A DNA stretch of 64,000 nucleotides, from NCBI RefSeq assembly GCF_024171525.1, contig NZ_JALJZY010000003.1, positions 1 to 64,000 of the forward strand. The letters run 5' to 3'. A program made the position numbers and the translations under genes. The notes beneath the pieces were generated by a model. The model searched no databases. It was not told the DNA's origin and was given only the letters and a program-made list of their open reading frames with translations. Numbering within the stretch: position 1 is the first letter of the stretch; every line of letters starts with the position of its first letter. Positions 44,879 through 53,842 of this stretch are shown piece after piece. This DNA is from Neisseriaceae bacterium HSC-16F19 (GTDB lineage Bacteria > Pseudomonadota > Gammaproteobacteria > Burkholderiales > Neisseriaceae).

Positions 44879-46906
44879 ATGAACACTCCCGCCCGGCGGC
44901 TGGCCGAACCTTTGCGCGTCAACGAACACCACACCCTGCGCAACCGCGTCATCATGGGTTCCATGCACACCGGTTTTGAAGAGCACGAACAAGGTGCGGA
45001 ACATCTGGCGGCGTTTTACCGCGAACGCGCCCGCGGCGGTGCGGCGCTGATCATCACCGGCGGCATTGCCCCCAACGGCGAAGGTGCGGTGGTGGACGAC
45101 GGCGCCACGCTGGAGCGCGAAGACCAACTGCCCTGGCACCGCACCGTTACCGCCGCCGCCCACGAGCACGGCGCCAAAATCTGTATGCAGATTCTGCACA
45201 CCGGCCGCTATGCCCTCGGCCGCCATCCGGTGGCGCCCAGCGCCATCCGCGCGCCCATCAACCCGGCCACACCGCGCGCTTTGAGCACCGCGGAAGTGAA
45301 ACAGCTGGTGCGGGATTACGCCCGCTGTGCGCAACTGGCGCAACTGGCCGGTTACGACGGCGTGGAAATCATGGGCAGCGAAGGTTATCTCATCAACCAG
45401 TTCCTCGCCCCGGCCACCAACCAGCGCGAGGACGAATACGGCGGCAGCCTCGACAACCGCCAGCGCCTGGCCGAGGAAATCGTCGCCGCCGTGCGCGCCG
45501 CCTGCGGGGCGGATTTTTTGATTATCTACCGCATTTCTCTCTTGGACTTGGTGGAAAACGGCAATACCTGGGAAGAAAACCGCCTGTTGGCGGCCAAAAT
45601 CGAAGCCGCCGGGGCGGACATGTTCAATACCGGCATCGGCTGGCACGAAGCGCGCATTCCCACCATCGCCACCTGTGTGCCGCGCGCCGCCTTTGCCCGC
45701 TTTACCGGCTGCCTGAAAGCCGTGTCCGGCATCCCGGTCATCGCCACCAACCGCATCAATATGCCCGCCGTGGCCGAAGACATTTTGGCCGAAGGTTTGG
45801 CCGATGCCGTGTGCCTGGCGCGTCCCTTTCTGGCCGATGCGCAATGGGTCAACAAAGCCGCCGCCGGAGAGGATGCAGCCATCAATACCTGCATCGGCTG
45901 CAACCAAGCCTGCTTGGACCATATTTTTGTCGGCAAGCTGACTTCCTGCCTGGTCAATCCCTTTGCCTGCCACGAATTGCAGCTGATACAAACGCCGGCG
46001 GCGGTGCGCAAAAATCTGGCGGTCATCGGTGCCGGACCGGCGGGCATGGCCTTTGCCAAAACCGCCGCCGAACGCGGCCACCGCGTGACCGTATTTGATG
46101 CCCAAGCCGAGATAGGCGGTCAGCTGAATGTGGCCAAACGCATACCCGGCAAACCGGAATTCAACGAAACCCTGCGTTATTTCCGCCACGAATTGCAGCG
46201 CTTGGGCGCGGATATCCGCCTCAATACCCGTGTGGGTGCCGACGATGTGGCCGCTTTTGACGAAATCGTGCTCGCCAGCGGCATCGTGCCCAGGCTGCCT
46301 GAAATTCCCGGCATCGGCCATCCCAAAGTTTTGAGCTATCTGGACGTATTGCGCGACGGCAAAGCCGTGGGCGCACGCGTGGCCATTATCGGTGCCGGCG
46401 GCATCGGCTTTGATACCGCCGAATTCCTCGCCCACAGCGGCGAAGACAGCGCCTTGTCGCCGCCCCTGTTTTGGCAGGAGTGGCATATCGACCCCACCTT
46501 GGCACAACGAGGCGCCTTGCAAATCGGTGCGACGGACAAGCTGCCTGCCGCGCGGGAAATCTGGCTGTTGCAGCGCAAACCCGGCCAGCCCGGCGCGCGT
46601 TTGGGCAAAACCACCGGCTGGATACACCGCACGCGTTTGAAAAAACAAGGCGTACAGATGCTCGGCGGTGTAGAATATCTACATATTAACGATGACGGCC
46701 TGCATATCCGCCACGATGGCCGCGAGCAATGCCTGCCGGTGGACAACATCATCATTTGCGCCGGACAGGAACCGCAACGCGAGCTGTGGGAAGCCTTGCA
46801 GGCCACCGGCAAACCGGTACACCTCATCGGCGGTGCCGATGTGGCAGCGGAGCTGGACGCCAAGCGGGCGATTAAGACCGGCACCGAACTGGCCTTGTCC
46901 TTATAA
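44879..46906 (+). CDS. fadH: NADPH-dependent 2,4-dienoyl-CoA reductase
   Basis: FadH reduces 2,4-dienoyl-CoA during oxidation of unsaturated fatty acids and uses FMN, FAD and a 4Fe-4S cluster. The 675-residue length is typical. The N-terminal Old-Yellow-Enzyme TIM barrel shows MGSMHTGFEE, the active tyrosine in QILHTGRYALGRHP and EIMGSEGYLINQF. The cluster motif CIGCNQACLDHIF then a later cysteine follows near residue 340. The FAD/NADP half has VIGAGPAGMAFAKTA and IIGAGGIGFDTAEFL. It is a single-gene unit that joins the fad genes 6-17 kb away in function. Confidence 0.95.
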   Translation: MNTPARRLAEPLRVNEHHTLRNRVIMGSMHTGFEEHEQGAEHLAAFYRERARGGAALIITGGIAPNGEGAVVDDGATLEREDQLPWHRTVTAAAHEHGAKICMQILHTGRYALGRHPVAPSAIRAPINPATPRALSTAEVKQLVRDYARCAQLAQLAGYDGVEIMGSEGYLINQFLAPATNQREDEYGGSLDNRQRLAEEIVAAVRAACGADFLIIYRISLLDLVENGNTWEENRLLAAKIEAAGADMFNTGIGWHEARIPTIATCVPRAAFARFTGCLKAVSGIPVIATNRINMPAVAEDILAEGLADAVCLARPFLADAQWVNKAAAGEDAAINTCIGCNQACLDHIFVGKLTSCLVNPFACHELQLIQTPAAVRKNLAVIGAGPAGMAFAKTAAERGHRVTVFDAQAEIGGQLNVAKRIPGKPEFNETLRYFRHELQRLGADIRLNTRVGADDVAAFDEIVLASGIVPRLPEIPGIGHPKVLSYLDVLRDGKAVGARVAIIGAGGIGFDTAEFLAHSGEDSALSPPLFWQEWHIDPTLAQRGALQIGATDKLPAAREIWLLQRKPGQPGARLGKTTGWIHRTRLKKQGVQMLGGVEYLHINDDGLHIRHDGREQCLPVDNIIICAGQEPQRELWEALQATGKPVHLIGGADVAAELDAKRAIKTGTELALSL

Positions 46907-46993
46907 CAAAGAAGCGGCAGACCCCGTGTCGGCCACGCTTCATCCGACACACCACACCTGCCGTTTTTTTGTCCCTCTTAACAGGAGTATTGC

Positions 46994-47551
46994 ATGAAAG
47001 CCTATTTAAGCCTGATTACCGCCGCCGCCCTGGGTTTGGCCGCCTGTTCCGGCCAACAGAGCGCCCCGGCAGCGCAAGAACCTGCCGCAACGGCATCGAC
47101 ACCGGCAGCTGCTGAAACAGCACCCGAAACCGCATCTGAAGCCGCCGACAATACTGCTGCCACACCCAGCTGCGAAGCAGTAATCGAATCCAACGACCAG
47201 ATGCGCTACGACACCGATACCCTCACCATCAGCAAGCAATGCGACGAATTCACCCTGGTGCTGAAACACGTCGGCCAAATGCCGAAAATGGCCATGGGTC
47301 ATAATGTGGTGATTACCCGCACTGCCGATATTGCCGCCGTGGCCAAAGACGGCCAGTCTGCCGGTGCCGATAAAGAGTTTGTCAAAGCCGGTGACGAGCG
47401 CATTGTTGCCCATACCGGCTTGATTGGCGGCGGTGAAGAAACCCGCGTCACCTTCAGCCCCAGCCAGTTTGGCGACGGCGATTACAGCTTCTTCTGCTCT
47501 TTCCCCGGCCATGAAGGCATGATGCGCGGCAAAGTGGTTTTGACCGATTAA
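46994..47551 (+). CDS. laz: lipid-modified azurin
   Basis: Laz is the outer-membrane azurin of Neisseriaceae, a type-1 copper electron-transfer protein linked to nitrite reduction and oxidative stress survival. The 185-residue precursor has the lipobox LAAC (C18) and an Ala/Pro/Glu-rich linker (about 21-57) of the AAEAP kind. The azurin domain shows copper ligands H103 (MGHN), C168 (FFCSF), H173 (PGH) and M177. A disulfide pair is likely (C60 and C83). AACAGGAG precedes the ATG. Confidence 0.96.
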   Translation: MKAYLSLITAAALGLAACSGQQSAPAAQEPAATASTPAAAETAPETASEAADNTAATPSCEAVIESNDQMRYDTDTLTISKQCDEFTLVLKHVGQMPKMAMGHNVVITRTADIAAVAKDGQSAGADKEFVKAGDERIVAHTGLIGGGEETRVTFSPSQFGDGDYSFFCSFPGHEGMMRGKVVLTD

Positions 47552-47570
47552 ATCTGCCGACCTATAAATA

Positions 47571-47604
47571 AAAGGCTGCCTGAAACGTTTTCAGGCAGCC
47601 TTTT
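47571..47604. terminator. bidirectional DUS-pair terminator
   Basis: AAAGGCTGCCTGAAA and TTTCAGGCAGCCTTT make a 14-15-bp stem between the convergent laz and coiled-coil protein genes. Confidence 0.78.
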
Positions 47605-47618
47605 ACGGTTGGCGGGTT

Positions 47619-47945
47619 TTATTGTCCGCCGCGCACCGCATGCCATGCTGCATCCAAGCGGGCACCTGCGGCCTGCAGCGTGCTGTCGGCCTGAGTGCGT
47701 TCGGCATCAGCCTGCACCACCTCGTTTTGCAGACGCTCGACTTCGGCTTGGGTTTGGGTCAAACGGGTTTGTGCATTCTGCAAACGGGTTTGCAGATCGC
47801 TGCTGCGCTTGTGGCTGTCGGTTTGCCCTTTCAGCGCGGCCTGGTAGGCTTTTTGGGCACTGAGCAGCTCGACTTCGGCCGGGCTCTCTGCCCAAACCCA
47901 GGCAGAGGCAAACAGCGGCAACAGGGCCAACACATATTTTTTCAT
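47619..47945 (-). CDS. small periplasmic coiled-coil protein
   Basis: This 108-residue product of unknown function has a signal peptide (cleavage after WVWA, residue 19) and a single long heptad helix (about 25-100) rich in Q, A, T and L (for example LQTRLQNAQTRLTQTQAEVE). It resembles short Lpp- or OmpH-like periplasmic helices, but no family is assigned. AAGGAA precedes the ATG at 47945. It starts within 21 bases of the end of the surface-adhesin-like gene and is probably cotranscribed with it. Confidence 0.75.
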   Translation of the reverse strand: MKKYVLALLPLFASAWVWAESPAEVELLSAQKAYQAALKGQTDSHKRSSDLQTRLQNAQTRLTQTQAEVERLQNEVVQADAERTQADSTLQAAGARLDAAWHAVRGGQ

Positions 47946-47965
47946 AACGATTCCTTTCCGGGGTT

Positions 47966-48391
47966 TCAAATCGGTTTACCGCAGACCAGCTCAAACTGCT
48001 TGGCCGCAACCTGGCCGCTGTGAATCTGCATCGGCTGCAGTTCGGCATTCGGATAGCGGTATTCGCCCACCACCCTGCCTTGGGCATTTTTCAATGTCAG
48101 TGCCCGCAAACGCTGGGTTTTGCGGACACAGTCGATTTCCCAGGTGCCGGCAGCGGTATGAAAGGCCGGCAGATTGGCATACTGGGCACGGCTTACATTT
48201 TGTACGGTTTTCAAATCACGGAAAGTCACACGGTTGCCTTGACGTACGATGCTGCTTTTATCGAGCGCATGACGGATATTGCCGTCTACGGACAAACCGA
48301 GATCCTGCCATCCCGTGGTCGTGCCGGTGGCACAAGCGCCCAAGGCCAATACCGCACCGCAGACAAGGAAGTTGCGAAAGTTTTTTTGCAT
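47966..48391 (-). CDS. small lipoprotein, surface-adhesin E-like
   Basis: The 141-residue precursor has the lipobox LGAC (lipidated C20). Its mature part begins GWQDLGLSVDGNIRHALDKSSI. The alternating strands VTFRDLKTV, WEIDCVRKTQRLRALTLKN and the terminal cysteine in ELVCGKPI recall the surface-adhesin protein E family, which pairs two such cysteines in a disulfide. Function as adhesin is not shown. It is divergent from recQ. Confidence 0.7.
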   Translation of the reverse strand: MQKNFRNFLVCGAVLALGACATGTTTGWQDLGLSVDGNIRHALDKSSIVRQGNRVTFRDLKTVQNVSRAQYANLPAFHTAAGTWEIDCVRKTQRLRALTLKNAQGRVVGEYRYPNAELQPMQIHSGQVAAKQFELVCGKPI

Positions 48392-48483
48392 GGGGATTCC
48401 TACTTCAGGGCGGCGGCTTTCAGGCAGCCTGCCGCAACAAACTGAGTTACAATGCGCCTTTTCACGCCGGTCGGGGACAGACG

Positions 48484-50286
48484 GTGGCAGACGCGCAGCA
48501 GATTTTACACGATGTTTTCGGCTACTCCGAATTCCGCGGCCAACAGGCGGAAGTGGTGGCCGCTTTGGTGCGCGGTCAGAGTCTGCTGGTCTTGATGCCC
48601 ACCGGCGCGGGCAAGTCGCTATGTTACCAAATCCCGGCGCTGATGCGTACGGGTTTGGCGGTGGTGGTGTCGCCGCTGATTGCGCTGATGAACGACCAGG
48701 TGGCCGCGCTCAATACCGCCGGGGTGGCCGCCGCCAGCCTCAACAGCGCCACCGAACCCGATGAAGTGCGCCGTATTGCCGACGACATCCATTCAGGCCG
48801 CCTGAAACTGCTCTATGTCTCGCCGGAACGCTTGGTGGGCGAGCGTTTCCTGCGTTTTCTCGACCATACCCATATCAGCCTGTTTGCCATTGACGAAGCC
48901 CATTGCGTCAGCCAATGGGGGCATGATTTCCGCCCCGAATACCGTCAGCTGGGCCTGCTGGCCGAGCGTTATCCCACTGTGCCGCGCATCGCGCTCACCG
49001 CCACCGCCGATGAAGCCACCCGCGCCGACATACAGCATTATCTGCACCTGCAAGACGCGCCGGTGTTTATTTCCAGCTTCGACCGCCCCAATATCCATTA
49101 CCACATCATCGAAAAAAACAGCGGCAAAAAGCAGCTATTGGGTTTTATCCAAAAACAAATGGCCGGACAAAGCGGCATTGTGTACTGCATGTCACGGCGG
49201 CGGGTGGAGGAGACCACGCAGTTTTTGTGCGAAAACGGCCTCAACGCCCTGCCTTATCACGCCGGGCTGGACATGGCGGTGCGCGCACACAACCAGGCGC
49301 GTTTCAGCCGCGAGGAGGGCATTATCGTGGTGGCCACGGTGGCCTTCGGTATGGGCATAGACAAGCCGGATGTGCGCTTTGTGGCGCATCTGGACATGCC
49401 GCAAAGCGTGGAGCATTTTTATCAGGAGTCCGGCCGTGCCGGGCGTGACGGCCTGCCCGCCACCAGCTGGCTGTGCTACGGCCTTAACGACTGGATCGTG
49501 TTGCGCGAGCGCATTCAAAACGGCAATCAGGACGAGGTGCAAAAACGCATCGAATTGCAAAAACTGGATGCCATGCTGGCGATTTGCGAAACCGCCACCT
49601 GCCGCCGCGTGCCCTTGCTGCAACATTTCGGCGAAGCCAGCGGGCCCTGCGGCAATTGCGACCACTGCCTCAATCCGCCGCAACGCTTCGACGGCACCGA
49701 AACCGTGCAAAAACTGCTCTCCTGCGTATACCGCGTCGGCCAGCGTTTTGCCGCCGGGCATGTGATAGACGTGCTGCGCGGCAAAGACAGCGACGGGGTA
49801 CAGCGTCACCGCCACCAACAATTGTCCACTTTCGGCATCGGCACGGCCATCAGTGAAAAAGAGTGGCGCAGCGTCATCCGCCAGTGCATCGCCCTGGGCT
49901 ACCTGAATGTGGCCTTGTCGCCCTATCAGGAATTGCAGCTGACCGAAGCGGCGCGCAACGTGTTGAAAGGCGAAACCCAAGTATGGCTGCGCCCGCTCAA
50001 ACCGGCCCGCAGCGGCAGCACCGCCCAACAGCAGACCTGGCTGCGCACCGAGCGCGAAGAGCGCTTGTGGCAGGCTTTGCGTGCCTGGCGCCGCCAGCAG
50101 GCCGCCGACAAAAACGTGCCCGCCTACATCATCTGCTACGACCGTACCCTGCAAAACATTGTGCAAGACCCGCCGCAAACGCCGGACGATTTGCACCGCA
50201 TCCACGGCATGGGCGAGGCCAAAATCAGCGCCTTTGGCGAAGATATTGTGCGCATTTGCCGGGACATTGCACAGGATGACGCCTGA
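48484..50286 (+). CDS. recQ: ATP-dependent DNA helicase RecQ
   Basis: RecQ is a 3'-5' helicase of the RecF repair pathway; in Neisseria it also aids pilin antigenic variation and transformation. The 600-residue protein has MPTGAGKSLCYQ (motif I), DEAHCVSQWGHDFRP (motif II with the aromatic loop), the zinc cysteines CRRVPL..CGNCDHC, the winged helix and one HRDC domain (about 515-595). Some neisserial RecQ proteins carry three HRDC domains; only one is seen here. The start is a GTG at 48484 (VADAQQILHDVFGY), since no in-frame ATG is close. Confidence 0.93.
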   Translation: MADAQQILHDVFGYSEFRGQQAEVVAALVRGQSLLVLMPTGAGKSLCYQIPALMRTGLAVVVSPLIALMNDQVAALNTAGVAAASLNSATEPDEVRRIADDIHSGRLKLLYVSPERLVGERFLRFLDHTHISLFAIDEAHCVSQWGHDFRPEYRQLGLLAERYPTVPRIALTATADEATRADIQHYLHLQDAPVFISSFDRPNIHYHIIEKNSGKKQLLGFIQKQMAGQSGIVYCMSRRRVEETTQFLCENGLNALPYHAGLDMAVRAHNQARFSREEGIIVVATVAFGMGIDKPDVRFVAHLDMPQSVEHFYQESGRAGRDGLPATSWLCYGLNDWIVLRERIQNGNQDEVQKRIELQKLDAMLAICETATCRRVPLLQHFGEASGPCGNCDHCLNPPQRFDGTETVQKLLSCVYRVGQRFAAGHVIDVLRGKDSDGVQRHRHQQLSTFGIGTAISEKEWRSVIRQCIALGYLNVALSPYQELQLTEAARNVLKGETQVWLRPLKPARSGSTAQQQTWLRTEREERLWQALRAWRRQQAADKNVPAYIICYDRTLQNIVQDPPQTPDDLHRIHGMGEAKISAFGEDIVRICRDIAQDDA

Positions 50287-50309
50287 CCTTAGCCCTGTAC
50301 CAAACGATA

Positions 50310-50344
50310 CAGGCTGCCTGAAAAGTTTTCAGGCAGCCTGTTTT
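50310..50344. terminator. bidirectional DUS-pair terminator between recQ and fadA
   Basis: CAGGCTGCCTGAAAA pairs with TTTTCAGGCAGCCTG, followed by TTTTA. It lies between convergent genes. Confidence 0.78.
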
Positions 50345-50363
50345 ACTTGAGTCAAATTTTAAT

Positions 50364-51563
50364 TTACAGCACTTCAATCAAACCGGCAGCACCCATACCG
50401 GTACCGATACACATGGTCACCATGGCATAGCCGGTTTTGCCTTGTTCGCGCAAGCCGTGGATGGCAGTGGCGGCGCGGATGGCACCGGTAGCACCCAGCG
50501 GGTGGCCCAAGGCGATGGCACCGCCGTTGGGGTTGACCACGGCCGGGTCGAGATTGAGGTCGCGCATCACCGCCAGCGCTTGGGCGGCAAAGGCTTCGTT
50601 AAGCTCGATCCAGCCGATGTCGGCCAGGGTTTTGCCGGCGGATTTCAGCACCGCGGGAATGGCCTCTTTGGGGCCGATGCCCATGATTTCCGGCGGCACG
50701 CCGCGCACGGCAAAACCGGCATAGCGGGCGATGGGGGTGAGGTTGTAGCGTTTGAGCACTTCTTCGCTCACCACCAGCAGCGCACCGGCACCGTCAGACA
50801 TTTGCGAAGCATTACCGGCAGTAACGCTGCCTTTGGCGGCAAACACCGGGCGCAGCTTGGCCAGACCTTCCATGGAAGTGTCGGCACGCGGGCCTTCGTC
50901 GGCATCGCACAGTTTGCGGATTTCGGTGGCTTCACGGCTGGCCAAATCGGCGCTGCGGTACACTGCTTCGATGGGGCTGATTTCGGCCTTGAATTTGCCT
51001 GCCGCCTGTGCCGCCAGGGCGCGGCGGTGGCTTTCCACCGCAAACGCGTCCTGGTCTTCACGGCTCACTTGCCATTGTGCGGCCACTTTTTCGGCGGTTA
51101 AGCCCATGCCGTAGGCGATGGCGTAGTTTTCGTCTTTCTCGAACACGGCCGGGTTGAGCGACACTTTATTGCCCATCATCGGCACCATGGACATGCTCTC
51201 GCTGCCGGCGGCGATGGTGATGTCGGCCTCGCCGGTGCGCACGCGGTCGGCGGCAATTTGCAAGGCGTTGATGCCGGAAGAGCAATAGCGGTTGATGGTG
51301 ATGCCGGACACGGTATGCGGCAATCCGGCCAAAAGCACGCCGATGCGCGCCATATTCAGACCCTGTTCGGCTTCGGGGAAGGCGCAGCCCACCACCACAT
51401 CGTTGATTTCGCGCACATCGATTGCCGGTGCTTGGGCGAGCACGCTTTTAATCACATGCGCCAGCATGTCGTCGGGGCGGGTGGTGCGCAACATGCCGCG
51501 CGGGGCCTTGCCCACCGGGGTGCGGGTGGCGGCGACAATATAGGCGTCTCGTAATTGGCTCAT
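50364..51563 (-). CDS. fadA: acetyl-CoA C-acyltransferase (3-ketoacyl-CoA thiolase)
   Basis: This thiolase cleaves 3-ketoacyl-CoA to acetyl-CoA and a shortened acyl-CoA, the last step of beta-oxidation. The 399-residue protein has the acyl-accepting cysteine in NRYCSSG (C94), the histidine in ALGHPLGATG and the second cysteine in MCIGTGMGAAG. AGGAGAA precedes the ATG. It is separated from the fadB-like gene by about 3.2 kb of unrelated genes. Biosynthetic acetyl-CoA acetyltransferase is the alternative, but the fad neighbours favour FadA. Confidence 0.9.
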   Translation of the reverse strand: MSQLRDAYIVAATRTPVGKAPRGMLRTTRPDDMLAHVIKSVLAQAPAIDVREINDVVVGCAFPEAEQGLNMARIGVLLAGLPHTVSGITINRYCSSGINALQIAADRVRTGEADITIAAGSESMSMVPMMGNKVSLNPAVFEKDENYAIAYGMGLTAEKVAAQWQVSREDQDAFAVESHRRALAAQAAGKFKAEISPIEAVYRSADLASREATEIRKLCDADEGPRADTSMEGLAKLRPVFAAKGSVTAGNASQMSDGAGALLVVSEEVLKRYNLTPIARYAGFAVRGVPPEIMGIGPKEAIPAVLKSAGKTLADIGWIELNEAFAAQALAVMRDLNLDPAVVNPNGGAIALGHPLGATGAIRAATAIHGLREQGKTGYAMVTMCIGTGMGAAGLIEVL

Positions 51564-51647
51564 GGTGTTCTCCTGTGAATATAGTGGAACGGGTTATGGG
51601 TTGTTTGGCCGGAGGGGGTTCCGGCTGTATGGTGTTGTTGACCGCAG

Positions 51648-51776
51648 TGTTCCCTCTCCCGCGGGAGAGGGCTAGGGAGAGGGCTGCCAACAGCTGCCTG
51701 TATCGTTCATTGCTGGCAGCACAATCCGGCTTTTAGCCCTCTCCCCAACCCCTCTCCCACAGGGCGAGGGGCTCAA
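51648..51776. repeat. CCCTCTCCC/GGGAGAGGG inverted repeat
   Basis: CCCTCTCCCGCGGGAGAGGG is a perfect palindrome-like unit and is followed 70 bases on by CCCTCTCCCC, CCCCTCTCCC and GGGCGAGGGG. A fragment of the same family lies near 15219-15240. Confidence 0.5.
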
Positions 51777-51779
51777 AAT

Positions 51780-51846
51780 GTAGGTTGGGTTGCAAACCCA
51801 ACAATTCCAAATGGCGGTACATATGTTGGGTTTACAACCCAAGCTA
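51780..51846. repeat. paired GTTGGGT palindromes
   Basis: GTAGGTTGGGTTGCAAACCC and GTTGGGTTTACAACCCAAGC are two small hairpins with the same order and outer bases as the pair at 17651-17706. Confidence 0.55.
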
Positions 51847-51863
51847 CCTTTATTTAACGTTTT

Positions 51864-51883
51864 GTCGGATACAAGTATCCGAC
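51864..51883. repeat. GTCGGATAC palindrome
   Basis: GTCGGATACAAGTATCCGAC is a 20-bp palindrome with a second copy, differing only in the centre, at 61792-61811. Confidence 0.6.
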
Positions 51884-51890
51884 CTACCGA

Positions 51891-52289
51891 CTAATGCTTC
51901 CCCTTCTTGCACGGGCTGTTTAAGCCGTAACGGATGAGCGCATACCAATCCTGTTCGTCGCGCTCCAGCCGGCCGTTGCGGTTGCGGTCCAGCCGCTTAA
52001 AGTCGCTGCGGTTACCGGGCTGGAAATTCAGCACAAACAGGGTATCGGCATAGCCGACTATGGGGGTGTGCGCACTCATTTCGGCGGGGCGCCAATCACG
52101 GGTGTAATCCACACCGGCCTTTAAACCGTGGTTCAGCCATTCATGCAGAGTGATGCCGTTGCGGTCACGATCGAGATGAACGAAAAACCACTTGCCCGGA
52201 TCCGGCAATACGCAGGCTTGAGCCAGTAGCGGCATACTGAGCACCAGCGCAGCCAAGCCGCCCTGCCAAGTTTTCAGCTTTTTGTTCAT
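51891..52289 (-). CDS. secreted EF-hand-like protein
   Basis: This 132-residue protein has a signal peptide (cleavage after LAQA, about residue 24) and two calcium-loop-like segments, DRDRNGITLHEW and DRNRNGRLERDE, separated by about 50 residues. The pair suggests calcium binding in the periplasm or outside the cell. Two cysteines may form a disulfide. The ATG at 52289 overlaps the stop of the upstream membrane-protein gene by four bases. The lysine-rich end is KKGKH. No enzyme domain is visible. Confidence 0.8.
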   Translation of the reverse strand: MNKKLKTWQGGLAALVLSMPLLAQACVLPDPGKWFFVHLDRDRNGITLHEWLNHGLKAGVDYTRDWRPAEMSAHTPIVGYADTLFVLNFQPGNRSDFKRLDRNRNGRLERDEQDWYALIRYGLNSPCKKGKH

Positions 52290-53158
52290 GTTCCTTGCTC
52301 CATGTGTGTCTGTCCCAATACCGTTTGCTGCAAATAGCGGCAAAAATCCTGGTTTTCGGCCTCGTCCAAATTCAGCAGCTGTTCCGCCGCCCTGCCGTCG
52401 CGGGTGCGGTAGCGGATGCCGTAAACGGTTTCCTCATCGTCGTCCTGCATGCGGATGTGGCGGCTGTAGGGTTCAAAATCGGCAAACTCGATAAAATCCC
52501 GCCGCTCGCAACGCCAAGCGCCCAAGCCTAAGCGGTAGATGCGCATTTGCCGCTGTGGCCGGTTGATTTCCCATTTCAGGCATACGCCTTGGCGCCAGTC
52601 GGCCGGGAATCTGCGGCCATACCAGCGGGCCACAAATACCGACGCCATTGCAAACACAATACACATCATGTATGCAGGCCACGGCAAATACAGCACTTTG
52701 GCCTCAAAACGGCCACGGCCTTCGTCCAGGTAGTCGGCAAAAGCATATCCGGTGTCGGTCAGCGCTTCCGCATTGAATACCGATGCCAGTTCGGGCAGAT
52801 AGCCGTCCCATTCCGCCCAACCACTGCCTCGGCGTGCATCGCGCACCTTTAAGCGGGTTTCGCTGCCCAACTCAAAACTAATGGCATCTACGGTATCCAC
52901 CCTGTCCGGCCGCAGGTAATAGTCTTTGTGTATCACACAACGGGCGGCGCGATCGGGGTCGGGTTTGTCACAGCCTATGGTGGTGGTGCGCACGGAAAAC
53001 AGCAGACCGGCCGACACCAGCGCAAACAACAGCGCCACACCGCCCCACAGCAGCAACATCCAGCTGCCGGGATAAGTCCACACCACCACCCGTTCTGCAC
53101 GCGGATTGGCAAAATGGTGGGGCTGATGCCGTACGCCCAGTTTTATTTTGCGACCCAA
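52286..53158 (-). CDS. two-span membrane protein of unknown function
   Basis: This 290-residue product is not recognised. Two hydrophobic segments (about residues 34-56 and 161-180) flank a periplasmic loop of about 100 residues with a cysteine pair. A cytoplasmic C-terminal part (about 190-290) contains KWEINRPQRQMRIYRLGLGA and a charged DDDEETVYGIRYR segment. It is translationally coupled to the EF-hand-like gene downstream and lies 63 bases after the small secreted-protein gene upstream. Confidence 0.75.
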   Translation of the reverse strand: MGRKIKLGVRHQPHHFANPRAERVVVWTYPGSWMLLLWGGVALLFALVSAGLLFSVRTTTIGCDKPDPDRAARCVIHKDYYLRPDRVDTVDAISFELGSETRLKVRDARRGSGWAEWDGYLPELASVFNAEALTDTGYAFADYLDEGRGRFEAKVLYLPWPAYMMCIVFAMASVFVARWYGRRFPADWRQGVCLKWEINRPQRQMRIYRLGLGAWRCERRDFIEFADFEPYSRHIRMQDDDEETVYGIRYRTRDGRAAEQLLNLDEAENQDFCRYLQQTVLGQTHMEQGT

Positions 53159-53221
53159 GCCTTGTCCTTTGCTGCCCTTGCGCCACGGCTTTCAGGCAGC
53201 CTGGCGAACGGAAAATTCGCC

Positions 53222-53635
53222 CTAGGGCGCTTCATAAGTACGGGTAATTTCCACGGCTTTGCCGCGGCGGCGCAGTTCCAAGCGGTCGGCGCCGGGCAAA
53301 TCGCCCTTGTCGCTCAGCACCACGCGCACCCGGCTGCGGCTCGGCCACTCGACACGGTAAGCCACATGCTCGCTCACTTTCCGGCGCGTATTGCGTGTCG
53401 GCAGGCTGGCCGGGAATTGGTCGGCTTGCGACATACGCTCGGATGCCGTGCGCTCGTGTTGCAGATAGGCGCGGTAGGCCGCTTGCAGCGAGCTGCCGGA
53501 GTAGCGGCACACTTGCTGCGACAGGCCGCTGCCGGCTTCACCGACCTGTTCGACGGCACCGCAACGCAGAGCGGCGGTATCGGCCAGTGCCGGTGCAGCG
53601 GCCAATAAGGGTAATAAACAAAGATAACGCCACAT
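53222..53635 (-). CDS. small secreted protein of unknown function
   Basis: The 137-residue product has a signal peptide (cleavage after PALA, residue 18), then a cysteine-bearing part (ALRCGAVEQ and QQVCRYSGSSL, probably one disulfide) and a basic C-terminal half (RRKVSEHVAYRVEWPSRSRV). It is the first of three collinear envelope genes. No family is recognised. An uptake sequence and a MITE lie about 40-60 bases upstream of its start. Confidence 0.72.
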   Translation of the reverse strand: MWRYLCLLPLLAAAPALADTAALRCGAVEQVGEAGSGLSQQVCRYSGSSLQAAYRAYLQHERTASERMSQADQFPASLPTRNTRRKVSEHVAYRVEWPSRSRVRVVLSDKGDLPGADRLELRRRGKAVEITRTYEAP

Positions 53636-53677
53636 GGTAGTGCTCCTTCCTTGTTCAAACGGGGTTTCAGGCAGCCT

Positions 53678-53820
53678 GAGACCTTTGCAAAACCTTCAAA
53701 TGTGGATGCAGTTCAAGGCGTAGCAGCGCAGCGAGCGCAGACATATCATATAGATAGGCAAGCGAGCGAGCAGCGCACAACGCAGAAATGCGCCGCAGAT
53801 GGGGCTTTTGCAAAGGTCTC
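53678..53820. mobile_element. MITE with IS1106-like ends, copy D
   Basis: The ends GAGACCTTTGCAAAAC and GTTTTGCAAAGGTCTC (outer part CTTTTGC at the right) are inverted repeats. AGCCT flanks both sides, a clean 5-bp target duplication. The left AGCCT is the end of an uptake sequence. The interior matches copy C. It lies 22 bases after the stop of the BRO-like gene. Confidence 0.8.
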
Positions 53821-53842
53821 AGCCTGACCGCATTGCCCTACA

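Larger units (their letters stand above)
51564..51890. other. repeat-rich intergenic region upstream of fadA
   Basis: No gene is supported. The region holds CCCTCTCCC-type inverted repeats (about 51648-51776), a pair of GTTGGGT palindromes (51780-51846) and a GTCGGATAC palindrome (51864-51883). Confidence 0.55.

Noticed and set aside
48094..48483. N-terminal extension of RecQ by 130 codons
   Set aside because: It overlaps the divergent lipoprotein gene and runs through an uptake sequence; RecQ homology starts at the GTG at 48484.
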